Under the pieces are notes generated by a model. The model saw only the letters and a program-made list of their open reading frames with translations, did not search any database and was not told the DNA's origin. Shown here piece after piece: positions 12,297 to 25,292 of a stretch of 64,000 nucleotides of DNA. This stretch comes from Tamarix chinensis (Eukaryota > Streptophyta > Magnoliopsida > Caryophyllales > Tamaricaceae): positions 31,986,110 through 32,050,109 of the forward strand of contig CM060173.1 in assembly GCA_030549775.1 (NCBI GenBank), given 5' to 3'. Made by a program: the position numbers and the translations under genes. Positions within the stretch are counted from its first letter, which is position 1, and each line of letters begins with the position of its first letter.

Positions 12297-13660
12297 GATC
12301 TAAGAAATGAGATCAATAGTTTTTGGTTCTCATGTAACCTTGTAGTTTTCATTTGAAGCCCCCCTATATATAAGCATACATCATACAACAAATTTTCAAC
12401 TCATAAACATTATATTACTTAATCTATTTTTTAAATATATTTTCTTATAATTCATCTATTATACTCAATTAATTATTTTTTTTTATATTTACATAGCTTG
12501 ACTTATATATATCTACTTTCCTTTATTATACTTGAATAAACGTACATATATAGGTTAATACATATTGATTATTTATAATAATACTATATATTATACTTAA
12601 TCTATACATATCTACTTTCCTTGATTGTGCTTATATCAACTTTTACATTTTTAAGTTAAAATTATATTTTATTATTATTGTATCTAATCTACGTCTAATT
12701 ATTTTAATTTTTTTAAAGTCATGTATATAAAACTATGAGATATTTGTGATTAGTCATTAATATTTTTACATTAATATTTTTGTAATCTTATTTAATTACT
12801 TCTAATATCCACATTATTTAACATCATTTCATTCAAATTTATTACCATTATATCTAATCCAATATAATCTAATATATTTAAATACTAATACGATAAACAA
12901 AAAAATTAAATAAAAAACAAATAGAATATATTAACAAATTATCACAAATCACAAATAAATATCATTAATCCATACCATATATCAATATCACAAATCACAA
13001 AAAAAATTAATATCAAAAATCCATACACATTAATATGCATTATCAAATATATATGTACATTTATTTATTCCATAATAACATATACACACTACATATATAT
13101 GCACACTCCAAATCCATACATATGCACACTACAATATATATATTCATAAATAACATAAAATTTTAAAATATTAAAAATAAATAAATAAACTAACTGTGGC
13201 AGCAGAGGGCAGCGGTGGTAACTATGACGAAACTTGCAAAGAGAAAAAAAATTACTTCTAAAATTAAATAAACACACACACACACACACACACAAAATAA
13301 AAACAAGAATCCAAAAAAAAAACACACCCTAAAGAGATGGTGAGAGAGAGGTAGAACTGGCGGTGGAGCTAGCAGGCAAAATGGAAACAAAAAATTTACC
13401 TTTAAAATTCAACAAAAAAATGAACTACATACTACAAATACTCTATCTAAACAATTAATTCACAAAAAATTACAAAATTGACAAGATTTTTGAGAAAAAA
13501 TGGCAATGATATCAGTCAAAGTTGTGAGAGAGAAGAGAGAAAAAATAGAAGAAAAATGGTGGAGGCAAAGGGGAAAAGAGTTGGTCCAACTATTTAATAG
13601 AATTTCAGCTGCTGTAAAAATAAAAATAAAATTAAAAAAATTGGCATGCATGGCACATGA
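12297..13660. other. AT-rich stretch without recognisable gene
   Basis: A very AT-rich internal part of the CACTA element. It holds a (CA)n run at about 13272-13294 and purine-rich patches around 13200-13580. Short frames on both strands are low-complexity, and I see no domain in them. Confidence 0.6.
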
Positions 13661-13971
13661 TGAATGTCGTCGCCATAACGCGTTATAGCGACGACATATG
13701 TCATCACTAGAAATTCATTGACCGAATTAAATTTTTTGGGAAAATAAACTGTCAAATTTTTCACGAAATTCTTGTCGTGGCAATAACAACCTATAGCAAC
13801 GACAAATGTCATCACTATACAAATTTTCTCCAAAACAATTGGTGAATTAATTTTGGGGGGAAATTTTCTTGGTTTAATTTATAGTCGCGACTGTAACACC
13901 CCCATTTTTACTGCTAAAAATTTTCATTTTGTGGAAGCATTAAATTATAAAATCAATGGGTGTTACCACCA

Positions 13972-14016
13972 CACTCAGTATAAGTCTGGCATCATCTATC
14001 GTTCTTATACTGAGTG
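13972..14016 (-). other. Conserved 3'-terminal hairpin, LTR D
   Basis: CACTCAGTATAAG pairs perfectly (13 bp) with CTTATACTGAGTG around a 19-nt loop, 80 bp from the LTR end. In copies E and F the same stem is CACTTAGTAYCGG-like, so several positions differ in a paired way. Confidence 0.75.
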
Positions 14017-14318
14017 CTAAGGCTAAAATATCACTTTACTTAAATAACATTAAAACAAGAGTAAGATAGAATTTCATTACAAACTACATTGTTCTGATAA
14101 ATACAAAAAGATCAGGCAAAGGGTTGTAATGTAACAAAAGAGAAATAGTAGGGGGCTTAAGAGTCCATGAAATATCCGGACCAAAAGAAGTCGAGGTGAA
14201 CACCGGATAGTCCTAACTCTCAACCCTCTATTGAAGTCGTCAGACCCTACCCTCAAAGTGATCCTGCAAGGTAAAGACTACCCGTTGAATAGGCAGGGGA
14301 CCATGAAACGGAACCCAT

Positions 14319-14334
14319 CAGTACTACTGTACTG
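14319..14334 (-). other. Short hairpin in LTR D (CAGTAC/GTACTG)
   Basis: CAGTAC and GTACTG arms around a 4-nt loop, next to the conserved GGGTTCC segment. It corresponds to hairpins in A, E and F. Confidence 0.6.
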
Positions 14335-16370
14335 AATAACCCTTTATACTAAACTAATATGAAAAACTAGCATGGAACACATACAAGGCATACAACTAAT
14401 AGGTACAAGACATTTAAGTATTCATACGAGGATTGATATATAATAATCATTTAGGCGGTCAAATTCTATTAAAGCCACATGCTACTCATTTTCATTTGTC
14501 TAAAACAACCGAAATCTTACCAAACTAACATGCCAAAGATATTCTCAGAAGTAATGATTAGAACCTAAACTCCAGCATAACAATTATAACATCCATAGCA
14601 TGACTCATGTCTCAGCATAACTCCCAACCAAATTTATAACATCATAGGTGTATTCACAAGTAAGCTATAACAAAATCCACAACATTAAATATGTACTTAC
14701 AGGTAGAATATGATAAAATACATAACATCACCTGTGTACTTACAGACACGGGATAATAAAATCTGTAATCTCACAAGTACACTTACAGGTATAGTAAATT
14801 AAAATACATAACATCAATAGTATATTTACAGATATAGTATAATAATATACATAACGTCACAGGCATACTTATAGACATAATACCCATACAGGAAGGCCCA
14901 CAAGCTACTACTTAAACCACAGGTAGGCACAGCGGCCACTACCAAACCAATCCAATATCCAATAATAATCCTTCCAATCAAATCATATTATTTCCATTTT
15001 TATTTACTCGAGAGGGATACAATAATAACCCCAAGACATAACAGTACACCGGTCATACCGGCGCACAAGGTAACACGATACCCTCCAAACATCCAACCCA
15101 GAGGCATAACAGCACTTTGGTCATACTGATGCACAAGGCATACATTACCCTCCTTACCTCGGACATCTAATTCTTAAGTATCGATACCCCCTATAGGGCC
15201 CGTAGGTCACCTATAGAGTAGACTAGGGCCTTACTGGGGCACAACCGGCACACCAGAAACCCAAACAAATCGAGGACTCCTACCTTATCTCTAGAGTAGC
15301 TACCCCTAGAGAGAAACCATTCCCAAACTCGAGGTATTCCACTTTACGTATTAGTATTTTTATAAAGTGATCACAAATAACACACATTACACATTTATTC
15401 TCATTTCCATACTTATTCATTTTTCCTTTATTTCCAATTATCCAAGTCAACCCTACGGTCAACGATATAAAGAAAAGTCAAAGTTAATACTAAGGTCAAT
15501 CTACAAAAAGTCTAAGGCCATCCTATATCTAATTATTCACATTTGGACGTTAGGCTAAAAATGACCAAAATGCCCCTGAAGCTAATAATTATCAGATTAT
15601 CAACCACTTAAATACTAAATCTATTTTATTTATTAATCTGTCGTGAAAAGGCTAAAACAAAATAATCTAATTGTTTATTATACAAATTAAATCATCAATC
15701 ATGTCAAAAGACCATTTTGCCCCTACATAGATTTCGGCATACGAAACCCTGTCATATACTTTTGAAACGTACAAAACACACAATCATATAATCTACAACA
15801 GATAATACATATTAAACATAATTTTCAGGATAGATATTATAATGCATAAAAATAACTAAATTGCCCTTAGGGCACATCCATAATAATTATTGAATAATTA
15901 TATCTAAGCATGCTCAACCTATTATTTTACACATAATTATCATACAGATTACTTTCCCATCATTATAATCATTTTCAAATCATACTTTTGTATCCAAAAT
16001 TTTTATATTAGATAACATACTCATTTTTATCCGTTTCCGTAATAATAATAATTAAAACATAATTATATCAAAATAAATCATGCTAAACATATTTCATACA
16101 CCAAAAATCCTAATGTGTTATCATGCAATTTTTATCATTTTAGTAGAGTATAACAGTTACCTGAATTCCAGCAAAAACGTAAAATTAGAGGTATCCACTA
16201 AAATTTATTAGGCCCTGCAAATTAAACTTTCTTACCTAAAAATAATACCACAAATACAGAATTAATATCTATCATATAATAATTATAGTATAAAAATATT
16301 TATTTTTTTGAAATTACTAAAATACCCTTACAATTAATATGGTACCAAAATCTTATTATAACACCATGCA

Positions 16371-16394
16371 ACTCACGCTGCATGCAGCGTGAGT
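16371..16394. other. Perfect 24-bp palindrome in LTR D
   Basis: ACTCACGCTGCA is followed immediately by its exact reverse complement TGCAGCGTGAGT, at the edge of the G-rich (minus-strand C-rich) leader. Confidence 0.9.
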
Positions 16395-17343
16395 CATACA
16401 TGAGAGGGGGGGCATGCTGGATGGGCGAGAGGGTCAGGCAAGGCAGGGAAAGGGAAGGAGAGGGCGGCAGAGCTGGTGATCGGTGGAGCTGGTGGTTGGC
16501 CAGCGGTGGAGGGTGGCTGGTTGGCTGCGAAAAGGAGGTTGGGCTGCGACGGGCGGTGGGTGTTTCTCGAGGTGGTTTATCCAAGAGAAAATAGCATGGG
16601 GGCTGTTGGTGGTGCTGGGGCTGCTGGACGACGGTGGTGGATGTTGGTGGTGGTGTTACGTGATGGTCCGGTGGCTGCAGCTGGGCAACGGGGCTTGGGG
16701 AGCTGGGCGATGGGGGAAAGGGTCGGGGTAGTTGCAAAGGTAAGAAATAGGGGGCAATTGGGTGACGGGTGGCGACGCTGCTGGTTGTGGTTGCAGGAAA
16801 AAATGGAGGAGGTGGCAGGGAGGTTGGGTGCTGGAGCTGCTGGTGTTGGTTACTGGTGCAGGCGGGGTGGTGCTGCAGGGTGACAGCTGCGACGGTTTGG
16901 TGGTGTGTTGCAGGCTGGTGGTGATAGGATGGAGATGGTGGGAAAGAGAGGGGAAGAAATGGGCCTGTGGGCGGTTGGTTTGGTTGTGCTCGATGGGGAC
17001 GAGGCAGAAAGGGGGAGAGTGGTCTACGGTTGCTGTGGGATGGAATGTGCAGAGGTTGGGCGACGGGTTGAGTGCTACTCGGGGAGGGGGTGTGTTAGCC
17101 GAAAGAAATAGGAGAGAGTTGGGAGAGGTATAGTGGGTTGGGGTTGTGTGCGTCGTGCATGTATACAGGGGTTTTTTGGCGAAAGTGTGTGCAGGAAATG
17201 GGGACTATTTGGGGTAGAGTGTGTGAGGGTGTGTGGCATGTATATGTGTTTATAAATGCAGAAGGTAGAGTAAAGGTAGAAAATGAGGGAGACAGGATGG
17301 GGATGGGATAGAAAATGGCAGAAGGAAAGAGAGAGATGATAAA

Positions 17344-17346
<3 letters not shown>

Positions 17347-17374
<28 letters not shown>
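17347..17374. repeat. (AT)n microsatellite
   Basis: AT dinucleotide run inside LTR D. Confidence 0.9.
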
Positions 17375-17381
<7 letters not shown>

Positions 17382-17631
17382 TATTTTATGTTAAATTTAG
17401 TTCGGATAAATTAAAATATCGGATAGAAAAATAATTCGATCTAAGATAGATTTAAATAAAACGAAAAAGATAAACATAATCGGGAATAAATTTTAGAAAT
17501 TTATTTTGGGTTACGAGTCGCGGTTATTATTAAAATAATTCAGATAAGATTTACGAAGAAAAATTAGGATTAAAATAAGGAATCGGTTTCTATTAACTTT
17601 TTAGCCTGATTATTTTTATATCTAAGTCGTC

Positions 17632-17755
<124 letters not shown>

Positions 17756-18015
17756 GTTTAATACTAAACCTCCTAAATTAATAATTATAACTAATCACAC
17801 GTAATTATTAATTTTAATTAGGGTTTTCTAAAAATGGGATATTACAGTGACAATGTCATCCCTATTCATTTGTGGTGGCAACAACTTCCCTCCAATTATT
17901 TGTCATCACTGTTGCATTTGGAGGGACGATGTGTTGTTGCTATATTTCATTTTATGGCAACAACAGGTTGTCGTCGCTATAGAGGTCATCTCTATATATC
18001 CATTTTCTTGTAGTG

Positions 18016-18290
18016 TATAGAAATATGTAACTGAAACAAGTGAACGGTAGATAATAGAAAAAACACTATATGTGTTTACAAACACAAGCCCCTTATGTTT
18101 TTTCACTATCTCTCAACTTTTTCCAAAATAATGTATAATGAAATATGTCAAGAAACTATAGGTTATGTTCACAAACACAGGGCCCCCATATTTTCATACT
18201 TGATCTCTTTTTGGGTCCAAACTTTTCCAAATACTTGTATGCATCAATCCAAGCTGGACTACACACACAAATTCAAGTCATGATCTCACA
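18016..18290. other. Flank between CACTA element and LINE, no gene seen
   Basis: Starts with the CACTA target duplication. It contains two similar segments, TTTACAAACACAAGCCCC (18075) and TTCACAAACACAGGGCCCCC (18168), about 95 bp apart, suggesting an old tandem duplication. No coding signal. Confidence 0.4.
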
Positions 18291-21200
18291 TACATAAAAA
18301 AAAATAGCTCCTTTACAAGTTCATTTAAAGTCTGTATTAGTTAGAAATTTTCCAGAAGATATCTATCAAAGATTGAACAAAAGTAGCATCACCATGAGAG
18401 AACAAAAGTAGGTCATCGGCAAAAGAAAGAGCAATAATTTTGGATTTTTGCCTTAAAGTTATTTGGTTAACTACATCCCTTGGAACATCTTGTGAAGGAA
18501 TTTCATAACTAACACAAAGATGTAAGGAGAGATTGAATCACCCTTTATTAGGCACCTTTTAGTAGGAAATGGAGGGCTAGGGATGCCATTGAAGAGATTA
18601 GAGTAGCTAATAATTGTGATGCAATGCATGACCAGTTGGGTGAAGTAATAAGGGAAACCAAATATAAGAAAAAAAAATTGAGCAATGAAAAACCATTAAA
18701 TAGAGTTATAAGCTTTCTTTAGGTCCAATTTGAGTATGCACGTGGGAGAGACATGTTTCTAATTATAGCATTTGACTAGTTCATGGCCATGTAAAATGTT
18801 ATCATTGATGTGTCTCCATTTTACAAATGTGGATTGGGAAGAGTTAATAAGAGAATCAGTGAATAATGCTCTTCTATTAAGTAGGACCATAGAGAAGATT
18901 TACAACATGTTATATGCATAAACTACTCAACCTTATTAGCATTTTCAACCTTGGGAATAAGGGTAACAAAAGTAATATTAAGACTATGGGGTATCTTCCC
19001 AATATAAAAGAAACTCTAAAGAACAAAAAACACATGGTTACCTATAGTGTCTTAGCTTTTCTTGTAGAAAAAAGCATTATACCCATCCAACCCAAGAGAC
19101 TTTCCATCTCATATATAAAAGAGTAGTTTTAACCTTTTATTTTGTTACTGGTTGCAACAGAAGAGATTTTTGGTTCGGGGATAGTCTAAGGCCTCTTTTG
19201 AGAACTGCTTCATCTAAATGTGCCTCCTAAATCATAGAAACTCCCATTATATTTTTATAAAAATTAGTAAAATGAGCTTGAATTATAACTAAATAAGTTA
19301 TATTGTTCACTTGTTGATAAACTAAACTAATAAATTGGTTACTTTTATGCCTTTCTCTAATAATAGCATAAAGAAGTTGGTATTCTTATCCCTAAGACTG
19401 CATTAGACCTTGGATTTATGTTTGCATAAGCTATTTTCATAAGTATAAAGGTGGTTAAGATGTGACAATGCATCATGTTCTTCCTTAATGACCATAGCAT
19501 TCAAAGGATCACTAGTTAACTTAGCTTGGACTTTCTATAAGCCTTATCTTGTTGCTTTTACTTTTCTAATAATACTTTCAAACTTCAAAGAGTTAAGTTT
19601 TTTAAGATTAATATTTAATAATATTCATTTATCCTGGAAGTTTTTAATAGCACACCCTATAATAGATAATAGGTTTCCTCCAAACTTATTACACCAAACC
19701 CTTGAAACCACTATCCATAAACCATATATTATAGAATATTAAGGGTTTGTTACCAAATCTCTGTGAATTAGATATGGTAATGGTCTTGGGGAAATGATAA
19801 GATATTAATGGAGGGGCAAAAAAATCTTGAGAGTTGGGGAAGCCATCCATTGTAAGTAACTTAATACCGGACCCAGTTTATAAAGAATTCTATCTTCATC
19901 TAATTTCTTTCTATAACAAGCATAAAGAAATCTAGAATATCTAATATAAGCCAGCAATAAGGATTGTAAACAATCCCCAAAGTTAGTGATATCTTCAAGT
20001 TTAGGGGTACACCCTAAGGCACTTTAAAAGGATTTGGTATTACATTGAAGTCTCCTAGTAAGATCCATGCCTCTCCATGAGGGTCATTCTTAATAAGCCA
20101 CTACCATAGAATTTTCCTCTCTTAATCTAAGTTGGAGCCATATATGAAAGTAACATAGAACATTTTTTTATCATATGTTCTATGAGTTTAATAGGTGATA
20201 GCTTGACTATAGTCAGCTACCTTAAAAATCAGCCATTGAGTAGGATGCCAACCAACCCAAATTCTACCATTAGCATGGTGATGATAGTTGAAAAGCCACC
20301 ACCAATCCTTATTAATAACTTTTTCTATGGTGAAAAATTATTCGACTTAACTCTAGCTTCCACAAGCCCCATAAAAGAGATTTTTCTTTAATAGATCCAA
20401 TTCCTAATCTCTTATTGTTTCTGTGGAGTATTTAAGCCACACATACATTATAACAACCTAGGGTCATGCTAAGTGAATATTAAAATTAAGGATAGAGTTT
20501 CCTTTAAGACTATGTGGCAAGAAAAATATATAGGGCTCAGTCCTCTCATGTCTTGAATTTCATCAAGTAGATGAAAAACACCAGCATGGTGAAAGTTCAA
20601 GGATGATACAATGGAGACAAGTTGGGAAACCATAGTGTTATCAATAATACAAGGATAACAATCATGTTGCTAAGGAGCTTGTTTCTCAACAACAAGGGGC
20701 ATGGAGAATCTTATCCTTCCTTCTATCCTCGACCACAATCCACTCTTGTTTTCTTTCATGCTCAGGTTGCTTCAACTTTATGCAATTAATTACCAAATGG
20801 CCAAACTTCTTGTAATAGCTGCATAATTGAGATTTCCATTCATACTCGATAAATTGATGCATTATGCCACTATGAGGAGTTTGAATGGGAACCATGGTAT
20901 GTAGTTCTTTCATTTCATCTACTTCCACTAGAATTATTGGGAAAGATATTCATGATTTGGAGGTTGTAACATCATCAACACACATCGGCACACCTATAAA
21001 ACTAGCAAGTAAACTTAGTGAGTTATGAGACCACTTAGGCTAGGGATGAACAAGCAGTTTTATTCAAGTGCAAAGGTACCTAAGTTTTCCAATTTTAAAT
21101 TAATATTCATATGTCAAAAGATCTAGCTAATGGAAAATTTATAAAGCTCTAAAATAGGTATCTAGAATAGTTTTGTGGTTCAAAATGGGAAATTCATTTG

Positions 21201-21960
21201 TCAATCTTAATTTGAAGACAAAGAATCGTTTCTCATGCAAGTGTCTATCTAGCTTTTACACATGAGACCCATTTCATTTCATAAAATTCACCATTTGGGT
21301 TTAAGAAGGATTCATTCCAAATACGCACCCAAGAAATGAAAATTGACAAAGGGAAGCTTTCTCTTCTTAGTCATTTTCATCTAATTTCATAATCATCCCA
21401 TCCAGAACTTTAGGTGTACAAAATTCAATCAGATGACATGGGTAGAGTTCCAATTATGAAACAACTTATCTTTCCATGAGATATAGGGATCAAGTCCCAA
21501 TGTAGGTAATGGAAGAGAATCAAGATTATAGGGTAATTTCTTCAACGAATGTGGGCATGTCTTTATTGTAGAGGCGGCAATATGAATACAAATTCCCTTT
21601 AGAGTAGATGGACTACTGGGTTCATTTGTATCCTTAAGGAACATAATAGGATCACAAGGCACCTTCTTAGTGGTTAAATTCATAGAGTTATTATGATTAA
21701 CAAGGGTTTTAGCCTTTGAAGATTCACCTAGATTCTCAATCGAAGCCTCAGGTACTTCAACCCTCTTAGTATCCAAACATGAGGGGAAAAATCTCGTAAA
21801 CTCCTTGGCAATTCATTTTCCCTTCATAGTAGCCAGAATCTAACATGTCTTCTTCTTGTTTTCTATTAAAGAAATTTGAGGAAGGAAAATTTCTAGCATA
21901 TAAAATAGTGTGTGTAGCTGCATTTCTTTAGACTTGCATTGATAAGTTTTTTTTTTTTTT
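18290..21960 (-). pseudogene. Decayed LINE (non-LTR retrotransposon), ORF1 plus endonuclease/reverse transcriptase
   Basis: Minus-strand translation gives plant LINE domains in the expected order, broken by many stops and frameshifts. A leader segment (21776-21429) comes first. A zinc-knuckle-like piece follows (20928-20686: YEWKSQLCSYYKKFGHLVINC; its C..C...H....C spacing has the first ligands altered). Then comes an AP-type endonuclease start (about 20450-20300: CGLNTPQKQ, IRNWI, MGLVEARV). Next is the linker region that in LINEs precedes the RT (about 19740: KPLIFYNIWFMDSGFKGLV). The RT has GLDGYNAFFYK, GDSISPYIFVL (about 18540-18510) and the catalytic FADDLLLFS (about 18430-18405). Sequence stops soon after the FADD motif, so the 3' part (zinc finger/RNase H) is missing. 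No poly-A tail is visible. Confidence 0.8.
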
Positions 21961-22890
21961 TTTGTAGTTCATTTCAATTTTTTTTTGTGATACCAATGGT
22001 TTTTATCTTGTAATTGAAATATGTAAGTATGAAATTTTTAATGATGTTAAGATAAAATCCATACACTTTCTCTCACTAAAATTCTTAACTTCAATCTAGA
22101 CCAATGGTGTCTAGGAGACTAATTGTTTTTATCTTGTAATTAAAATATTAGTTTTTGGTTTAAATTGAACTGATATAGTCAATTTTAGAGTTAAATAAAT
22201 CATTATAATGTGTTAGTAGTAGATTTTAACATTGCTTATTGTATTGAATTATAGTAAAAGACACTCCCTCCATTTTATAATAAAGAACCTAAAGTTTTAT
22301 AGCACGCATATTAAGAAGTACTATTAAAGTTTAGTATAAATGATACATAAATTGACTAAATTATTCATATTAGAATGTGATTATTTTCATTGTTATAGGA
22401 TTTAATATATTAAAAAGGTGAAAAGGTTAGATTAGAAAATATGACAATAAATATTTGTTGGAACTTAGAATAAGATGTATATTCTGAAACCAAAAAATAA
22501 AAAAAAAATATTGTAAAATTGGATTGAGTAAGTAAAAAAGATGAATGAAACCATTTATTTACACTTCCCTGCCATGATTTCTTATTTACTCATTAGTATG
22601 TAGTAATTATAGATCTCTTTTATTTAATACTCGTAGGTATACCATTATTATGTCCCTAAGAGCATCATTTATTTATTTTAGGGGTGATACTGCATTTGTA
22701 TTTCCTGCATGCTACCAGAGTTTTAGGTTAATAGGCTACTTTACAATTTTACATGGGAAGGTAGGCAATGTTAGGTTGGACTAGAATGGGATGGCGGTAT
22801 AGGATGTCAGGTTTCTATGTTTGATATTTAGGTGCCTTAGTACATAAGGCCCAATGAGCACTGAGTGTGAACAATTGCATTAAGGGCTAT
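21961..22890. other. AT-rich intergenic DNA with a possible MITE end
   Basis: No gene is visible. At about 22264 CACTCCCTCCATTTTATAATA resembles the common plant MITE terminus CTCCCTCCGTTYCATAATA. The matching inverted end was not found downstream, so at most a fragment remains. Two copies of a segment containing GTTTTTATCTTGTAATT (about 21998 and 22125) suggest a small duplication. Confidence 0.3.
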
Positions 22891-23545
22891 GTGTCATGGC
22901 TTGCTTTGAGCACCTTTATTTTTCCACAATATTCTAGGACATTCTAGAATAATTTAGATATGTTTAGATACATGTAGAAGATATAGGAGGCTCCTACACT
23001 TGTCTTGATGTTTCTAGAGGGGTATGTCTCTAGAACCATCCTCTTTTGTACACACTTCTAAGGAACACTCTAGATTAGACTAGTGTGTTCCAATGGATTA
23101 TACAAGAGGGATAATAATCTATCCCACTCTAGAATGTTCATAGGGATGGATGGAGGAGGAGCCCTTAAGTATAAATAGGGATAAAGGGGTCTCATTTCCA
23201 CCATCCACAAGTTGGAAGCTATCAAGAATTCTCTCAATAAATCTCTCATTCTCTCAAACTCTCTTGTGTATTCCTTTATGAGTGTTTAAGGTTTTATACT
23301 CAGCAATGTTCCCTTATTCAAGAGTGATTTCTCTAGAAGTGAAGGGTGACTTAGTCATCCAAGGAGTGGAAAAAGGCTTAATGCCTCACATAGTTATCTT
23401 AGGGAGAAGTTAGGGTATGACATATGTCATGTCCCAAACAACCTATATGAAGGGTAAACGGTTTTGGTGGGGGTTAATGTTCCATCCTACACAACCTATT
23501 TAATTTAAGAAGGAAAAATCTTTCTTGTACAGAGATTGGAGAAGT
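22888..23545 (+). promoter_or_regulatory. Promoter-like segment with heat-shock-element-like repeats and TATA box
   Basis: At 22932-22949 the units TTC, GGA, TTC and GAA follow with exact 5-bp periodicity, a heat-shock element with one mismatch. Further weaker arrays lie at 23012-23035 (TTCTAGAG, CTCTAGAA) and 23127-23139 (CTC..GAA..TTC). A TATA box (TATAAATAG, 23170-23178) follows about 30 bp after the last array. The next few hundred bases are C/T-rich and leader-like, but hold no ORF. The layout resembles the LTR of a heat-responsive copia element or a stranded heat-shock promoter. LTR ends and a target duplication could not be identified. Confidence 0.45.
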
Positions 23546-24018
23546 CGATCACCCAAGACCAAGTACAAGTAATAACAAAAGAAAGACAATGTGCATGTAT
23601 GCTTTGTTACCTCCATCATTCTTAGTTCAAAAACCTACATATTTCATTTTCATTATGCTAATTTTATAGTATAATTAATCAAGTTTTAAACATAAATCAA
23701 AATTTTATATATATTTCATCTGTATCATAAACAAATTATTCCATTATTAAATTTTTGTATAAAAAAGTTACTTAAAAAAATAAAAGTGTACTTTATTTTT
23801 TAATTTTATGGGTATTAAATATTTTATTATTTTTTAATAAAAGATATAAGTATAATTTGAAGACTATATTTATTACTTTTTTAAAAAGTATACAAATTGA
23901 TATAATAAATTTTTTTTAGACAAAGTGATCAGTTCTTAATATACATGGATGTAATTTTTATGCCTCCATAAATGAAGGGGCAGAAATAGAGACACTTTCT
24001 TTTGTTGTATTGTATTGA

Positions 24019-24076
<58 letters not shown>

Positions 24077-24720
24077 TTTCATCCTTAAAATGCACGAGAT
24101 ATAATATTTTATATAACAATAAAGCAGCTTATTAGCACACGCATATAGGTCGAGCATTTTTTAGCCGTATTTATAAAGAGAGGGATTGAAATTTAGTAGG
24201 GACACATAAAGGCTGATAACGTGGCCACACTTTGAATATGTATTAAAATATTTAAATTATCTTTTAATTACTTCTAGTTCGTCTAAATAGTTTATTTGGA
24301 ATTGATACAGGAGTTGAAGAGCCAAGCATAAATGCTCCAACCAACGGAGACTACATTAGATGACAAATCTCAAGAGGCAAATTCTGTAACTCTAAATCAT
24401 TCTGTCCCAAGAATTCACATCGATACATGAAAGGTAAAATAGTGCAATTAAAGTAGCTAATTTTAGAGAGCAATATGTCATAATAGGCCTGCTTGTAGTT
24501 CTTCAATTGATTCAATTGTTTTGTTAATATTTTAAATACTAATATAACTATATATATGCCTAACGTTTGGCTTCACGTAATAATGATTTAGCATCTATTT
24601 GGTAAGGTCATTTGTGATATAGTTATATTATATGAAATAATTAGTAATCAAATCTTTTTTTTCATTTCTTTTTTTTTCATTTTGTTTACTTATAATATTT
24701 CAAATGTAGGGGCTTATTAT
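23546..24720. other. AT-rich intergenic DNA, one (ATT)n microsatellite
   Basis: No gene recognised. A run of about 19 ATT units lies at about 24018-24075. The segment 24300-24430 has more even composition and ends before a GGTAAAAT that could be a splice donor, but no protein family is recognisable. Confidence 0.5.
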
Positions 24721-25015
24721 ACAATGGAGTCGGGTTTGGGTTCAGGTTTGGGTCTAATTCAGTTCTAGTATGTTTTAGGTTGTGTTGCATTGGGTTGAGT
24801 TCGGGTTCAATTCGGGTTAAGTGACGGGTCGGGTGTGATTTGGGTCGGATTGATACAGAGTTCATCAGGTTTCTCGGGTTTGACTAGGGTCTATAGAATT
24901 CGGGTTAGGTTTGGGTTTGGGTTCGGGTCAATATATGGGTTGGGTTTGAATCGGATCAAGTTACTGTCATATCAATTAGGGCTTTTGAATTCGGGTCTAT
25001 AGATTTTAGGTTAAA
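24721..25015. repeat. GGGTTCGGGTT-rich repeat tract
   Basis: Many variants of GGGTTYGGGTT on the plus strand. Such sequence is typical of subterminal regions of plant hAT elements. A similar tract at 40555-40870 lies downstream of the hAT transposase remnant. No terminal inverted repeat or 8-bp duplication was found here, so this is probably an orphan hAT end. Confidence 0.4.
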
Positions 25016-25292
25016 TCAAATGGCTCAAATTGGGTATTATTTATAATAGTATGATCAAGGACGAGTTGGAATATAAAAATTGAAACTTGCATGAAATAAA
25101 ATCAGATCAAATTACTTTTAATTTTTATAAAATTAACTTTAAAGATTTTTAAAATACTAATAAAATCTTTGAACACATTGCTATCATAAATTAAAATAAC
25201 AGTGTTTTTTTTTCTAGCCATAATAATACGACCTTATCCTATAACTATTAGTTTGGTTTTAGCTTCTTTTGCTATGGTTTTTAAATTTTTGA

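Noticed and set aside
16300..17133. Several long frames on both strands, rich in proline (minus) or glycine/tryptophan (plus)
   Set aside because: They lie in the C/T-rich leader of LTR D. Open frames on both strands here come from base composition, and other copies do not keep the same proteins.
22264..22560. Complete Stowaway/Tourist-like MITE
   Set aside because: Only one terminus-like segment (CTCCCTCCATTTTATAATA) is visible; no inverted partner or TA/TAA duplication was found.
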